A stretch of DNA of 64,000 nt, from the NCBI RefSeq assembly GCF_002975275.1, contig NZ_PCOQ01000007.1, positions 1 to 64,000 on the forward strand, in the 5' to 3' direction. A model generated the notes under the pieces. That model was not told the origin of the DNA. It made no database searches and saw only the letters and a list, made by a program, of their open reading frames with translations. The first letter of the stretch is position 1; each line of letters starts with the position of its first letter. A program made the translations under genes and the position numbers. Positions 7,909 to 16,611 of this stretch are shown in pieces. Source of the stretch: Achromobacter sp. MYb9. Lineage in GTDB: Bacteria; Pseudomonadota; Gammaproteobacteria; Burkholderiales; Burkholderiaceae_B.

Positions 7909-9486
7909 ATGCGCAGCGCAAGACAAGGCTTTGCAACGATTCTGGCGGTGATGGCGATGGCGGGTGGCGCCGTCGCGGCGGATGCGCCCAAACCCGGCGG
8001 CACGCTGGTGGTGGGGTCCACGCAGGTGCCGCGGCACCTGAACGGCGCGGTGCAATCGGGCACCGCGACGGCCTTGCCCAGCGCGCAGCTCTTTGCCAGC
8101 CCGTTGCGCTACGACGCCGACTGGAAGCCGCAACCCTACCTGGCCGAATCCTGGGAACTGGCGCCCGACGGCAAGTCCCTGACCCTGCATCTGCGCAAGG
8201 ACGCCGTGTTCCATGACGGCAAGCCCGTCACATCGGCGGATGTTGCATTTTCGGTCATGGCGGTCAAGAACAACCACCCGTTCCAGACGATGTTCGCGCC
8301 GGTGCAAACCGTGGACACGCCCGACCCCTACACGGCCGTGCTGCGCATGAGCCAACCGCATCCGGCGATTCTCCTGGCGTTGTCTCCGGCGCTGATGCCG
8401 GTGCTGCCCAAGCACATCTACGACGACGGCCAGGATATCAAGACCCATCCCCGGAATTCGACGGATGTGGTGGGTTCCGGGCCGTTCAAGTTCAAGGAGT
8501 TCAAGCCGGGGCAAGAGATCGTGCTGGAACGCTTTGACAAGTTCTTCCTGCCGGGAAAGCCTTATCTGGATCGCATTGTGGTGAAGATCAATCCGGATGC
8601 CACCAATCTGTTGATCGGACTTGAGCGCGGGGACATCGGGGTGTTGCCCTTCATGACCGAGCCGACCATCTTGCGCCGCGCCAAGGAAAACGCCGCCATC
8701 GTCATGACCAACCAAGGTTACGAAGGCATCGGCGCGTTGAGCTGGCTGGCTTTCAATACCGCGCGCAAGCCGTTGAACGATGTGCGCGTGCGGCAGGCCA
8801 TTGCGTATGCGACCGACAAGGGTTTCATCACCAAGGCGTTGAATGCCGGCTTCGCCAAGCCCGCCGACGGGCCCATCGTCGGCACCAGCCCCTTCGCGAC
8901 GCCCGACGTGAAGAAGTACCCGCTTGATCTGAAGAAGTCGGAGCAGTTGCTGGAAGAGGCCGGGTTCAAGAAAGATGCCAAGGGCGAGCGCCTGACGCTG
9001 ACGGTCGACTACATGCCGGGTTCGGACGTGCAGGGCAAGAACGTGGCGGAGTACCTGCGCAGCCAGCTGAAGAAGGTGGGCATCGCGGTGCAGGTTCGCG
9101 CCTCGCCCGATTTCCCGACCTGGGCCAAGCGCATCGCCAGCCATGATTTCGACATGACGACGGACATCGTCTTCAACTGGGGCGACCCGGTCATTGGCGT
9201 GCACCGCACTTACCTGTCGACCAATATCCGCGACATCATCTGGACCAATACGCAGTCCTACGCCAACCCGAAGGTCGATGCGCTGCTGGCGCAAGCGGGC
9301 ATGGAGACCGACGTGGAAAAGCGGCGCGCGCAGTACGCCGAGTTCCAGCGCCTGGTGACCGAGGATGTACCGATCGATTTCCTGACGGTCATTCCGTACC
9401 ACACCCTGACGTCCAAGAAAGTGCATGGCATGCCAGACGGGATCTGGGGCGTGCTGTCGCCGCTGGACGATGTCTACCTGCAATAA
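7909..9486 (+). CDS. Family 5 ABC substrate-binding protein (peptide type)
   Basis: A 525-residue periplasmic binding protein. The signal peptide ends near GGAVAAD (about 24). The mature part shows the SBP_bac_5 pattern (GGTLVVGS, LAESWELAPDGKSLTLHLRKDAVFHDGKPVTSADVAFS, STDVVGSGPFKFKEF). Relatives bind di- and oligopeptides, nickel or other amide-bearing solutes. It heads a five-gene transport operon (7909-13383) that ends with an amidohydrolase next door. The position inside a taurine cluster suggests that the ligand is a taurine derivative, which is inference only. Confidence 0.9.
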   Translation: MRSARQGFATILAVMAMAGGAVAADAPKPGGTLVVGSTQVPRHLNGAVQSGTATALPSAQLFASPLRYDADWKPQPYLAESWELAPDGKSLTLHLRKDAVFHDGKPVTSADVAFSVMAVKNNHPFQTMFAPVQTVDTPDPYTAVLRMSQPHPAILLALSPALMPVLPKHIYDDGQDIKTHPRNSTDVVGSGPFKFKEFKPGQEIVLERFDKFFLPGKPYLDRIVVKINPDATNLLIGLERGDIGVLPFMTEPTILRRAKENAAIVMTNQGYEGIGALSWLAFNTARKPLNDVRVRQAIAYATDKGFITKALNAGFAKPADGPIVGTSPFATPDVKKYPLDLKKSEQLLEEAGFKKDAKGERLTLTVDYMPGSDVQGKNVAEYLRSQLKKVGIAVQVRASPDFPTWAKRIASHDFDMTTDIVFNWGDPVIGVHRTYLSTNIRDIIWTNTQSYANPKVDALLAQAGMETDVEKRRAQYAEFQRLVTEDVPIDFLTVIPYHTLTSKKVHGMPDGIWGVLSPLDDVYLQ

Positions 9487-9498
9487 GACGAGGCTGCC

Positions 9499-10467
9499 AT
9501 GCTGCGTTTTCTCTTGCGTCGCCTTGCCTACGCGGGCTTGCTGTTGCTGGCCGTGGTGACACTGAACTTCCTGTTGATCCACATCTCGCCCGGCGATCCC
9601 GTCGAGACCATCGCGGGTTCCATGGGCGGCATCAGCGAAGACTTGCGGGCGCAGTTGCGCACGCAGTACGGGCTGGACAAGCCTTTCCTGGTGCAACTGG
9701 GCCTGTACCTGGCGCAGGTGCTGAGGGGCGATCTGGGCTATTCCTACTTCTTCAACGTGCCGGTGGCGCACCTGATCTGGGAACGCGTGCCCGCCACGCT
9801 GCTGCTGGTGGTGACGTCGGTGTTCAGCGCGTTCATCGTGGGCACGCTGCTGGGCACGCTGGCCGCCAGGAAGCCGAACGGGCCCCTGTCGCAGGGCATC
9901 ACGCTGCTGTCGGTCGTGGGGTATTCGGCGCCCGTGTTCTGGACGGGCATCATCCTCATCATCCTGTTCGCATCCGCATTGCCGATCTTCCCGGTGTCCG
10001 ACATGCGCTCGGCGGGCGGTCCGCAAGACGGCTGGGCGGGGGTGCGAGACGTGCTGCATCACCTGGTGCTGCCGGCGTTCACGCTGGCGTTCGTCTATCT
10101 GGCGCAGTACAGCCGCCTGGCGCGGGCCAGCGTCATGGAGGCGCTGTCCGCCGACTACATCCGCACGGCGCGCGCCAAAGGCTTGCCTGAACGTTCGGTC
10201 CTGTACAAGCATGCCCTGCGCAACGGCGTGCTGCCGGTGGTGACGATGCTGGGCCTGCAGTTCGGCAACGTGCTGGCCGGCGCGATCCTGGTCGAGACGG
10301 TCTTCAATTGGCCCGGCCTGGGGCGGCTGGCGTTCGACTCGGTGCTTCGGCGGGATTATCCGACGCTGCTGGGCATTCTGCTGTTCGCGTCGCTTCTCGT
10401 TGTGGTGATGAATCAGCTAACGGATCTGGCGTACCGCCTGATCGATCCCAGGATCAAGACATCATGA
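9499..10467 (+). CDS. Peptide-type ABC transporter permease 1 (DppB-like)
   Basis: A 322-residue inner-membrane permease with about six membrane helices. The first is MLRFLLRRLAYAGLLLLAVVTLNFLLIHISPGDP, the N-terminal signature of DppB/OppB permeases. The EAA loop for contact with the ATPases is seen in ADYIRTARAKGLPERSVLYKHALRNG. It follows the binding protein by 12 bp and overlaps the next permease by 4 bp (ATGA), so translation is probably coupled. Confidence 0.92.
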   Translation: MLRFLLRRLAYAGLLLLAVVTLNFLLIHISPGDPVETIAGSMGGISEDLRAQLRTQYGLDKPFLVQLGLYLAQVLRGDLGYSYFFNVPVAHLIWERVPATLLLVVTSVFSAFIVGTLLGTLAARKPNGPLSQGITLLSVVGYSAPVFWTGIILIILFASALPIFPVSDMRSAGGPQDGWAGVRDVLHHLVLPAFTLAFVYLAQYSRLARASVMEALSADYIRTARAKGLPERSVLYKHALRNGVLPVVTMLGLQFGNVLAGAILVETVFNWPGLGRLAFDSVLRRDYPTLLGILLFASLLVVVMNQLTDLAYRLIDPRIKTS

Positions 10468-11366
10468 GCCAAGCGCCTTCCGTCATTCCCCTTGCCACCG
10501 TGGCGGCCACGCCGTCGCGCGCGCCGGCCAAGCAGTCTTACGAGGCCCTGCGGGTGTTCGTCCGCAATCCGTCGGCGGTTTTCGGCGTGCTGCTGTTGAC
10601 GCTCATCCTGGCGGTGACGATCTTCGGGCCGATGCTGATGCAGGCGGATCCATTTGAAATCGCCAGCGCGCCGATGGATCCCCCCGGCGGCGAGAGGCTG
10701 CTGGGCACCGACTACCTGGGCCGCGACGTGCTGACCGGCATGGTCTATGGCGGGCGGGCGACCCTGCTGGTGGGGGTGGTGGCCGCGGTGCTGTCGATGG
10801 CCATCGGCCTGACGGTCGGCGCGCTGGCCGGCTACTACGGCGGCTGGGTCGACGAAACACTGATGCGTATTACCGAGTTCTTCCAGGTGCTGCCCACCTT
10901 GCTCTTCGCCATGGTGCTGGTGACGCTGTTCACGCCGTCGCTGGCCACCATTGCCGTGGCGATCGGCGTAGTCAGCTGGACGGGCACCGCGCGGCTGGCG
11001 CGGGGCGAATTCCTGCGTTTGAAACGGCGCGAATACGTGCTGGCCGAACGCGTGATCGGGGCGAGCGATGCGCGCATCATCTGGCGGGTGATCCTGCCCA
11101 ATGCGCTGGCGCCGCTGATCGTGTCTGCCACGCTGGCCATCGGCACGGCGATCCTGTTCGAGGCGGGCCTGTCGTTTCTGGGGCTGGGCGATCCCAACAT
11201 CATGAGCTGGGGGCTGATGATCGGCAGCAATCGTCCGTACATCCTGACGGCCTGGTGGGCCGTGACCTTGCCCGGCGCAGCCATCTTCCTGACCGTGCTG
11301 GCCGTCAGCCTGATCGGCGACGGGCTGAACGATGCGTTGAACCCCACGTCGCGGGGGCGGTCATGA
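10464..11366 (+). CDS. Peptide-type ABC transporter permease 2 (DppC-like)
   Basis: A 300-residue permease starting at the ATG of an ATGA overlap with the preceding gene. It has the DppC/OppC N-terminal domain (VFVRNPSAVFGVLLLTLILAVTIFGPML), the motif LLGTDYLGRDVLTGMVYGGRATL and the EAA loop REYVLAERVIGASDARIIWRVILPN. It forms the membrane channel with the DppB-like partner. Its 3' end overlaps the first ATPase gene by 4 bp in the same ATGA manner. Confidence 0.92.
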   Translation: MSQAPSVIPLATVAATPSRAPAKQSYEALRVFVRNPSAVFGVLLLTLILAVTIFGPMLMQADPFEIASAPMDPPGGERLLGTDYLGRDVLTGMVYGGRATLLVGVVAAVLSMAIGLTVGALAGYYGGWVDETLMRITEFFQVLPTLLFAMVLVTLFTPSLATIAVAIGVVSWTGTARLARGEFLRLKRREYVLAERVIGASDARIIWRVILPNALAPLIVSATLAIGTAILFEAGLSFLGLGDPNIMSWGLMIGSNRPYILTAWWAVTLPGAAIFLTVLAVSLIGDGLNDALNPTSRGRS

Positions 11367-12361
11367 ACGCGCGCCTGGAAGTCCCCGCCCTGGAAGTCGA
11401 GTCGCTCAGCCTGGAGTTTCGCGCGCGCGGCCGGGTGGCGGAGGTATTGAGCCAGGTCAGCTTCGAGCTGCGCGCCGGCGAGACCCTGTGCCTGGTGGGC
11501 GAGTCCGGTTGCGGCAAGAGCATGACGGCGCTGGCCATCATGCGGCTGATTCCCGCGCTGGGCCGGATCGGCGCGGGCCGCGTCCGGTTGTCGGGCGCGG
11601 ATCTGGCGCTGCACGACGACGAGGCGATGCGGCGCGTGCGCGGCAACAAGATCTCAATGATCTTTCAGGAACCCATGACCGCGCTGAATCCCGTCTACAC
11701 GGTCGGCGACCAGATCGCCGAGCCCTTGCGGCTGCACCAGGGGCTGAGCAAAGCGGACGCCCGCGCGCGCGCCATCGACATGCTGAAGTCGGTGGGCATC
11801 CCCGTGCCCGAGCGGCGCGTGGACGATTATCCGCATCAGATGTCGGGCGGCATGCGCCAGCGGGTGATGATCGCCATCGCGCTGGCGTGCGACCCTGACG
11901 TGCTGATCGCGGACGAACCCACCACGGCGCTGGACGTCACCGTGCAGGCACAAATATTCGATCTGCTGCGCGAGCAGCAGGCGCGGCGCGGCACCGCCGT
12001 GCTGCTGATCACGCACGACATGGGCGCGGTGTCCGAGATGGCCGATCGCGTCGTGGTCATGTATGGCGGGCGCGTGGTGGAGCAGGGCGGCGTGCGGCAG
12101 ATCCTGTCGCATCCGCGCCATCCGTACACCCAAGGGCTGATCGCCTGCCTGCCCGAACTGGACCGCGAGCCGGACGATATCCGCCCGGACCTGCCCGAGA
12201 TCCCGGGCGTGGTGCCGTCCGTGTGGGACCGCGGCGTGGGGTGCCCCTTTCTGGACCGTTGCAGCCAGTCGCTTGCGCGCTGTCGGACCGAGTTCCCGCC
12301 ATTGGCGCGCGTGGCCGAGGGCCAGGACGTGGCCTGTTGGCTCTATCAGGAGACTGCATGA
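11363..12361 (+). CDS. Peptide-type ABC transporter ATPase 1 (DppD-like)
   Basis: A 332-residue cytoplasmic ATPase. It shows Walker [10 protein letters not shown]-loop [17 protein letters not shown], signature MSGGMRQRV, Walker [13 protein letters not shown] and the switch His in LLITHDMG. The C-terminal oligopeptide-transporter extension has a Cys cluster ([16 protein letters not shown]), as in DppD/OppD proteins that may carry an Fe-S centre. It overlaps both neighbours by 4 bp, so the operon is tightly coupled. Confidence 0.92.
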   Translation: MNARLEVPALEVESLSLEFRARGRVAEVLSQVSFELRAGETLCLVGESGCGKSMTALAIMRLIPALGRIGAGRVRLSGADLALHDDEAMRRVRGNKISMIFQEPMTALNPVYTVGDQIAEPLRLHQGLSKADARARAIDMLKSVGIPVPERRVDDYPHQMSGGMRQRVMIAIALACDPDVLIADEPTTALDVTVQAQIFDLLREQQARRGTAVLLITHDMGAVSEMADRVVVMYGGRVVEQGGVRQILSHPRHPYTQGLIACLPELDREPDDIRPDLPEIPGVVPSVWDRGVGCPFLDRCSQSLARCRTEFPPLARVAEGQDVACWLYQETA

Positions 12362-13383
12362 TGGCGCAGCCGCACGTTCCCGCATTGCTGTCGGTCCGGA
12401 ACCTGGCCGTGCATTTCCCGGTGGGTGGCAAGAGCCGCGACGGTAAACCCGTGGTGGTCAAGGCCGTCGACGGCGTGTCGTTCGATCTGGCGCGCGGGCG
12501 CACGCTGGCGATCGTGGGCGAGTCCGGCTCTGGCAAAACCACGACGGCTCTGTCGGTGTTGCGGCTGGCGGACCCGACTTCGGGCGCCATCCATTTCGAC
12601 GGAACGGACCTGACCGCCCTGAACGGATCGTCGTTGCGGCAGATGCGCCGCCGGCTGCAACTGGTGTTCCAGGACCCGTATTCGTCGCTGAATCCGCGCC
12701 AGCGCGCCGAGGACATCGTGCGGGCGCCGCTGGACCTGATGCGCATCGACCCACCCGGCGGGCGTGAAGCGCGCGTCGCCAAGATGTTCGAGCTGGTCGG
12801 CCTGCGCCCCGAACAGCGCCAGCTGTTTCCGCACCAGTTTTCCGGTGGCCAGCGGCAGCGCCTGAACGTGGCGCGGGCACTGGCCAGCGCACCCGACCTG
12901 ATCGTCTGCGACGAACCCGTGTCGGCGCTGGATATCGCCATCCGGGCGCAGATCCTGAACCTGCTGCGCCGGATCCAGCGCGAGCAGGGGCAATCGTTCC
13001 TGTTCATTTCGCACGACATGGCCGTGGTCGAGCACATCTGCGACGACATCGCGGTGATGTACCTGGGCAAGATCATTGAACAGGCGTCGCGTCGCGCCTT
13101 TTTCACACGCCCGCTGCATCCGTACAGCGTGGCGCTGATGTCGGCCGTGCCCACGGTAAAGGGCGGCCGCGAATCCGCCGCCCGCCGCGTGCGGCTGATG
13201 GGCGACCCGCCCAGCCCGGTGAACCCGCCACCGGGCTGTCGTTTCGCTGGGCGTTGCCCGGCCGCGCAGCCCGACTGTTCCTTGCGCGAGCCCGAATTGC
13301 GCGAGGTGGTGCCCGGCCACCGTGTCGCCTGCCATTTCGTAACGGTCCGCGATGGCGCGCTGGTCGCGCCGCTTGCGGGCTGA
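12358..13383 (+). CDS. Peptide-type ABC transporter ATPase 2 (DppF-like)
   Basis: A 341-residue ATPase with Walker A GESGSGKT, Q-loop VFQDPYSSLNPRQ, signature FSGGQRQRLNVARAL, Walker B LIVCDEPVSALD and switch LFISHDMAVVEHICD. The C-terminal extension keeps the Cys-containing CRFAGRCPAAQPDC. It completes the importer with the DppD-like partner. The start is the first of two adjacent ATG codons overlapping the previous stop; the second would remove only one residue. Confidence 0.92.
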   Translation: MMAQPHVPALLSVRNLAVHFPVGGKSRDGKPVVVKAVDGVSFDLARGRTLAIVGESGSGKTTTALSVLRLADPTSGAIHFDGTDLTALNGSSLRQMRRRLQLVFQDPYSSLNPRQRAEDIVRAPLDLMRIDPPGGREARVAKMFELVGLRPEQRQLFPHQFSGGQRQRLNVARALASAPDLIVCDEPVSALDIAIRAQILNLLRRIQREQGQSFLFISHDMAVVEHICDDIAVMYLGKIIEQASRRAFFTRPLHPYSVALMSAVPTVKGGRESAARRVRLMGDPPSPVNPPPGCRFAGRCPAAQPDCSLREPELREVVPGHRVACHFVTVRDGALVAPLAG

Positions 13384-13408
13384 TCCCAACCATCATAAGG
13401 AACCCGCG

Positions 13409-15064
13409 ATGACCCGGCCCGAAGGCAATACGACGATCTACGCCGCCCGCAGCATCCTGACCATGAATCCGGCCCAGCCGCGCGCCACGCACGTCGCCGT
13501 GCGGGACGGCCGCATCCTGGGCGTGGGCAGCCGGGAGGACCTGGCCGGCTGGGGGCCGGCCGACGTGGATGACCGGTATGCGAACAGGGTGCTGATGCCT
13601 GGACTGGTCGAGGGGCATTGCCACTTGCCCGAAGGCGGCATGTGGAAATTCGTGTACGTGGGCTACTACGACCGCCGCGGGCCCGATGGCCGCCTGTGGA
13701 GCGGGCTGAAGAGCTTTGACGCGGTCGCCGACCGCCTGCGCGAGGCCGAACGCAGCCTGCCGGCGGGCGAAACCCTGATCGGCTGGGGGTTTGATCCGAT
13801 CTTCTTCGACGGCCAACGGATGCGCGTCCAGGACCTGGACCGCGTGTCGCCCGAACGGCCCATCGTCATCATGCACGCCAGCATGCATTTGATGAATGTG
13901 AATACACCGATGCTCGCGCGCGCCGGCATCGACCGCGACACCGACATCGAAGGCGTGACGCGTTTGGAAGACGGCCGGCCCAGCGGCGAGCTTTGCGAAT
14001 TTGCCGCCATGTTCCCGGTCATGCGCCTGATCGGCAGCCCGTTCCGCACGGTGGGGCTGTCGGAAGACGGGCTGCGCATGTTCGGCAAGGTGGCGCAGTG
14101 GGCGGGCGTGACCACCGCGACGGACCTGGTCAATGAACTGGGCGACGAAGGCGTGGCGACGCTGGCGCGCATTACGGCCGAAGCCGATTATCCCGTGCGC
14201 ATCGTGCCCGCCGCCTCTGCGCTGACCTACGCGGGCGATCCGGCGCGCTGCCTGGAGAAGCTGGCGGCGGCCAAGCGGCTGAACCACGACAAGCTGCATC
14301 TGGGCATGGTCAAGCTGGTGGTGGACGGGTCGATCCAGGGCTTCACCGCCCGGGTGCGCTGGCCGGGCTACTACAACGGCGCGCCCAACGGCATCTGGGT
14401 TATCGCGCCTGCCGAACTGGACGCCACCGTCCAGGCCTATCACGACGCGGGCGTGCAGCTGCATATCCACACCAACGGCGACGAAGCGACGCAACGTGCG
14501 ATCGATGCCGTGGACCTGGCCCTGCGCCGCACGCCGCGTCGCGATCACCGGCACACGCTGCAGCATTGCCAGATGGCCGACGCGGCGCAGTTCCGGCGGA
14601 TGGCCAGCCTGGGCATGTGCGCCAACCTGTTCGCCAACCACATCTACTATTGGGGCGACGCCCATTACGCGCTCACCATGGGGCCGGACCGCGCCAACCG
14701 CATGGACGCCTGCGCCTCGGCGGCGCGGGCGGGCGTGCCGTTTTCGATCCACTCCGATGCCCCCATCACGCCGCTGGGCCCGTTGTTCACCGCCTGGTGC
14801 GCAGCCAACCGCCTGACCGCCTCCGGCCGGGTGCTGGGCGAGTCCGAGCGGATCAGCGTGGACGCGGCGCTGCATGCCGTCACGTTGGGCGCGGCCTACA
14901 CCCTGCACATGGATCATCTGGTCGGCTCGATAGAAGTGGGCAAGTACGCGGACTTCTGCGTGCTGGAAGACGATCCTGCGACGGTGCCCGCCGACCAGTT
15001 GAAAGACATCGCCGTGCGGGGCACCGTTATCGGCGGGCGGCCGCTGGCGCTGGAGGGCGCCTGA
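13409..15064 (+). CDS. Metal-dependent amidohydrolase (YtcJ/Amidohydrolase_3 type)
   Basis: A 551-residue hydrolase of the amidohydrolase superfamily with a TIM-barrel fold. Metal-binding candidates are GLVEGHCHLPEGG, HIHTNGDEATQ, HRHTLQHCQMAD and the catalytic Asp in IHSDAPITPLGP. Its closest known relatives include YtcJ-like enzymes and N-substituted formamide deformylase. It has no signal peptide, so it acts in the cytoplasm. It follows the ABC importer by 25 bp and precedes the CobW-type GTPase by 1 bp. That context suggests it cleaves an imported amide, possibly releasing taurine. The substrate is not visible from sequence. Confidence 0.88.
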   Translation: MTRPEGNTTIYAARSILTMNPAQPRATHVAVRDGRILGVGSREDLAGWGPADVDDRYANRVLMPGLVEGHCHLPEGGMWKFVYVGYYDRRGPDGRLWSGLKSFDAVADRLREAERSLPAGETLIGWGFDPIFFDGQRMRVQDLDRVSPERPIVIMHASMHLMNVNTPMLARAGIDRDTDIEGVTRLEDGRPSGELCEFAAMFPVMRLIGSPFRTVGLSEDGLRMFGKVAQWAGVTTATDLVNELGDEGVATLARITAEADYPVRIVPAASALTYAGDPARCLEKLAAAKRLNHDKLHLGMVKLVVDGSIQGFTARVRWPGYYNGAPNGIWVIAPAELDATVQAYHDAGVQLHIHTNGDEATQRAIDAVDLALRRTPRRDHRHTLQHCQMADAAQFRRMASLGMCANLFANHIYYWGDAHYALTMGPDRANRMDACASAARAGVPFSIHSDAPITPLGPLFTAWCAANRLTASGRVLGESERISVDAALHAVTLGAAYTLHMDHLVGSIEVGKYADFCVLEDDPATVPADQLKDIAVRGTVIGGRPLALEGA

Positions 15065-15065
15065 C

Positions 15066-16040
15066 ATGGCCGCCATCGGCGCGGCGCGCATCCCGCTGAC
15101 CGTCGTGGGCGGCTTCTTGGGGGCGGGCAAGACCACGCTGTTGAATCATGTGCTTAGCGCCAGCCGCCGCCGGGCGGCGGTGCTGGTCAACGACTTCGGT
15201 CCGATCGACGTCGATGCCGGCCTGATTGCGCAGCGCGCGGACGAGGTGATCCGATTGGCCAATGGCTGCGTCTGCTGTTCGATGGCCGGCGGCCTGGACG
15301 ATGCGCTGGCGCGCGTGCTGGCGTTGGACCCGCCGCCGGAATGGATCGTGATCGAGGCCAGCGGGGTGTCGGACCCGTCGCGCATCGCACAGGTTGGCAT
15401 GTGCGACCCGCTGCTGCAGTTGGAGGGCGTGGTGGTGCTGGTGGACGCCGCGAACGTGCGGGCCCTGGCCGATGATCCCCTGTTAAGCGATACCGTCGCG
15501 CGGCAATTGCGGGCGGCCGATCTGCTGGTGCTGAACAAGACCGACCTCGTCACGCCGGAAGACCTGGGGCGGGTGCGCGAGTGGCTGCGTGGCATGACGC
15601 AAGGCGCCGCCATGGTCGACACCCGGGAAGGGCGCGTCGATCTGCGTTATCTGTCCGGCGAGGCCTTGCCGGGCGCGTCCGTCCATGATTGCGGGCATGC
15701 CGGTTGCGGCCACGCGGCGCATCATTGCGCGATGCCACAGGCGAACCCCGACCATCCGTTTCAGAGCTGGCTCTGGCAGGCACCCGGCACGCTGAACGCC
15801 GACTGGCTGGCGGGGCAGCTTCGGCAAATGCCCCGGCAGTTGTTAAGGGCGAAGGGGTGGGTGCGCACGGACCGGCACGGGCTGGTGCTGGTGCAGTGGG
15901 CGGGCCGCCGCGTGCGGTATGACACGCAGGCGGCGCCGCCTGATGGTCTGGACGCACCGGGGTTGGTGTTCATCGGCTTGCGCGACGCCATCGATCCGCG
16001 GCAAGTGTCCGCATTGCTCACGCCCGCCACGGCCCCGTGA
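15066..16040 (+). CDS. COG0523/CobW-type GTPase, putative metallochaperone
   Basis: A 324-residue G3E GTPase. It shows Walker A GGFLGAGKT (15-23), the metal-binding motif CVCC (68-71), EASGVSDPSRI and the guanine motif NKTD (157-160). A His/Cys-rich insert at about 207-221 (VHDCGHAGCGHAAHHC) lies between the GTPase and C-terminal parts and could bind zinc or another metal. It begins 1 bp after the amidohydrolase stop. Known COG0523 proteins deliver Zn, Co or Ni to client enzymes, and the neighbouring amidohydrolase is the obvious client here, though this is inferred. Confidence 0.88.
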   Translation: MAAIGAARIPLTVVGGFLGAGKTTLLNHVLSASRRRAAVLVNDFGPIDVDAGLIAQRADEVIRLANGCVCCSMAGGLDDALARVLALDPPPEWIVIEASGVSDPSRIAQVGMCDPLLQLEGVVVLVDAANVRALADDPLLSDTVARQLRAADLLVLNKTDLVTPEDLGRVREWLRGMTQGAAMVDTREGRVDLRYLSGEALPGASVHDCGHAGCGHAAHHCAMPQANPDHPFQSWLWQAPGTLNADWLAGQLRQMPRQLLRAKGWVRTDRHGLVLVQWAGRRVRYDTQAAPPDGLDAPGLVFIGLRDAIDPRQVSALLTPATAP

Positions 16041-16063
16041 CTGGTGCAAGCGATTTCCCGTTT

Positions 16064-16089
16064 CTGGTTCTAGACCCTGCCGGACCGCT
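16064..16089 (+). promoter_or_regulatory. CTGG-type repeat before tauX (possible TauR site)
   Basis: CTGGTTCTAG (16064-16073) is followed by the weaker CCGGACCGCT (16080-16089). The first begins 87 bp before the tauX start codon. It shares the form CTGGNNCTAG with the site before tauA. TauR, encoded nearby, is the expected binder. This rests on pattern and position only. Confidence 0.4.
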
Positions 16090-16150
16090 CTCGTACCTTG
16101 GATCCTGTACGCAGGCGCATGCCGCGCTGGCGTCTATTGGAGGGTAGGCA

Positions 16151-16543
16151 ATGCACAAGACCGTCACCGTGGAGATGCTGGCCGAATTCGCGGCCGCATG
16201 GAACCGCCACGATATCGATGCCTTGATGAGTTTCATGAGCGAGGACTGCGTGTTCGAGACCGTGGGCGGTCCGGATGCGTGCGGCAGCCGGCACACCGGC
16301 ACGCAGGCCGTCCGCACGGCCTTCGCCGCCGCCTGGAAGAACTTTCCGGATGCGCAATGGAACCACGGCCGGCATTGGGTGGCGGGTGATCGCGGCGTAT
16401 CCGAATGCACGTTCACCGGCACCGCCGCCGATGGATCAAGAGTGGAGGCCGACATGGTCGACGTCTTCACGTTCCAGGACGGCAAGATCCGCGTCAAGAA
16501 CGCGTTCCGCAAGCAGCGCCCGGCTTTGCCGGCCCGTGCCTGA
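16151..16543 (+). CDS. tauX: Taurine dehydrogenase small subunit (SnoaL/NTF2-like)
   Basis: A 130-residue single SnoaL-like (NTF2-fold) protein: FAAAWNRHDIDALMSFMSEDCVFETVGG at the front and TFTGTAADGSRVEADMVDVFTFQDGKI at the back. Small NTF2-like proteins of this size are the TauX partner of the flavoprotein TauY in taurine dehydrogenase. It lies 68 bp before a flavoprotein of the TauY type and beside tauR and tauABC. In isolation it would only be called an NTF2-like protein, so the name rests largely on context. Start follows TTGGAGGGTAGGCA. Confidence 0.72.
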   Translation: MHKTVTVEMLAEFAAAWNRHDIDALMSFMSEDCVFETVGGPDACGSRHTGTQAVRTAFAAAWKNFPDAQWNHGRHWVAGDRGVSECTFTGTAADGSRVEADMVDVFTFQDGKIRVKNAFRKQRPALPARA

Positions 16544-16611
16544 GGCCCCGCCTCGGGCCTCGGAAGCACTCCGGGATCTTTCCGGAAACACCCAGGACAC
16601 GGATTCGAAGC

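Noticed and set aside
7852-10212. A 786-codon open frame antisense to the ABC importer genes, rich in His, Arg, Gln and Gly
   Set aside because: It is a typical shadow in GC-rich DNA: it has no domain, and the plus strand codes for clear binding-protein and permease motifs.
13103-15136. Long antisense frame over the amidohydrolase gene
   Set aside because: The composition is Arg/His/Gly-rich without motifs, while the plus strand has a complete amidohydrolase.
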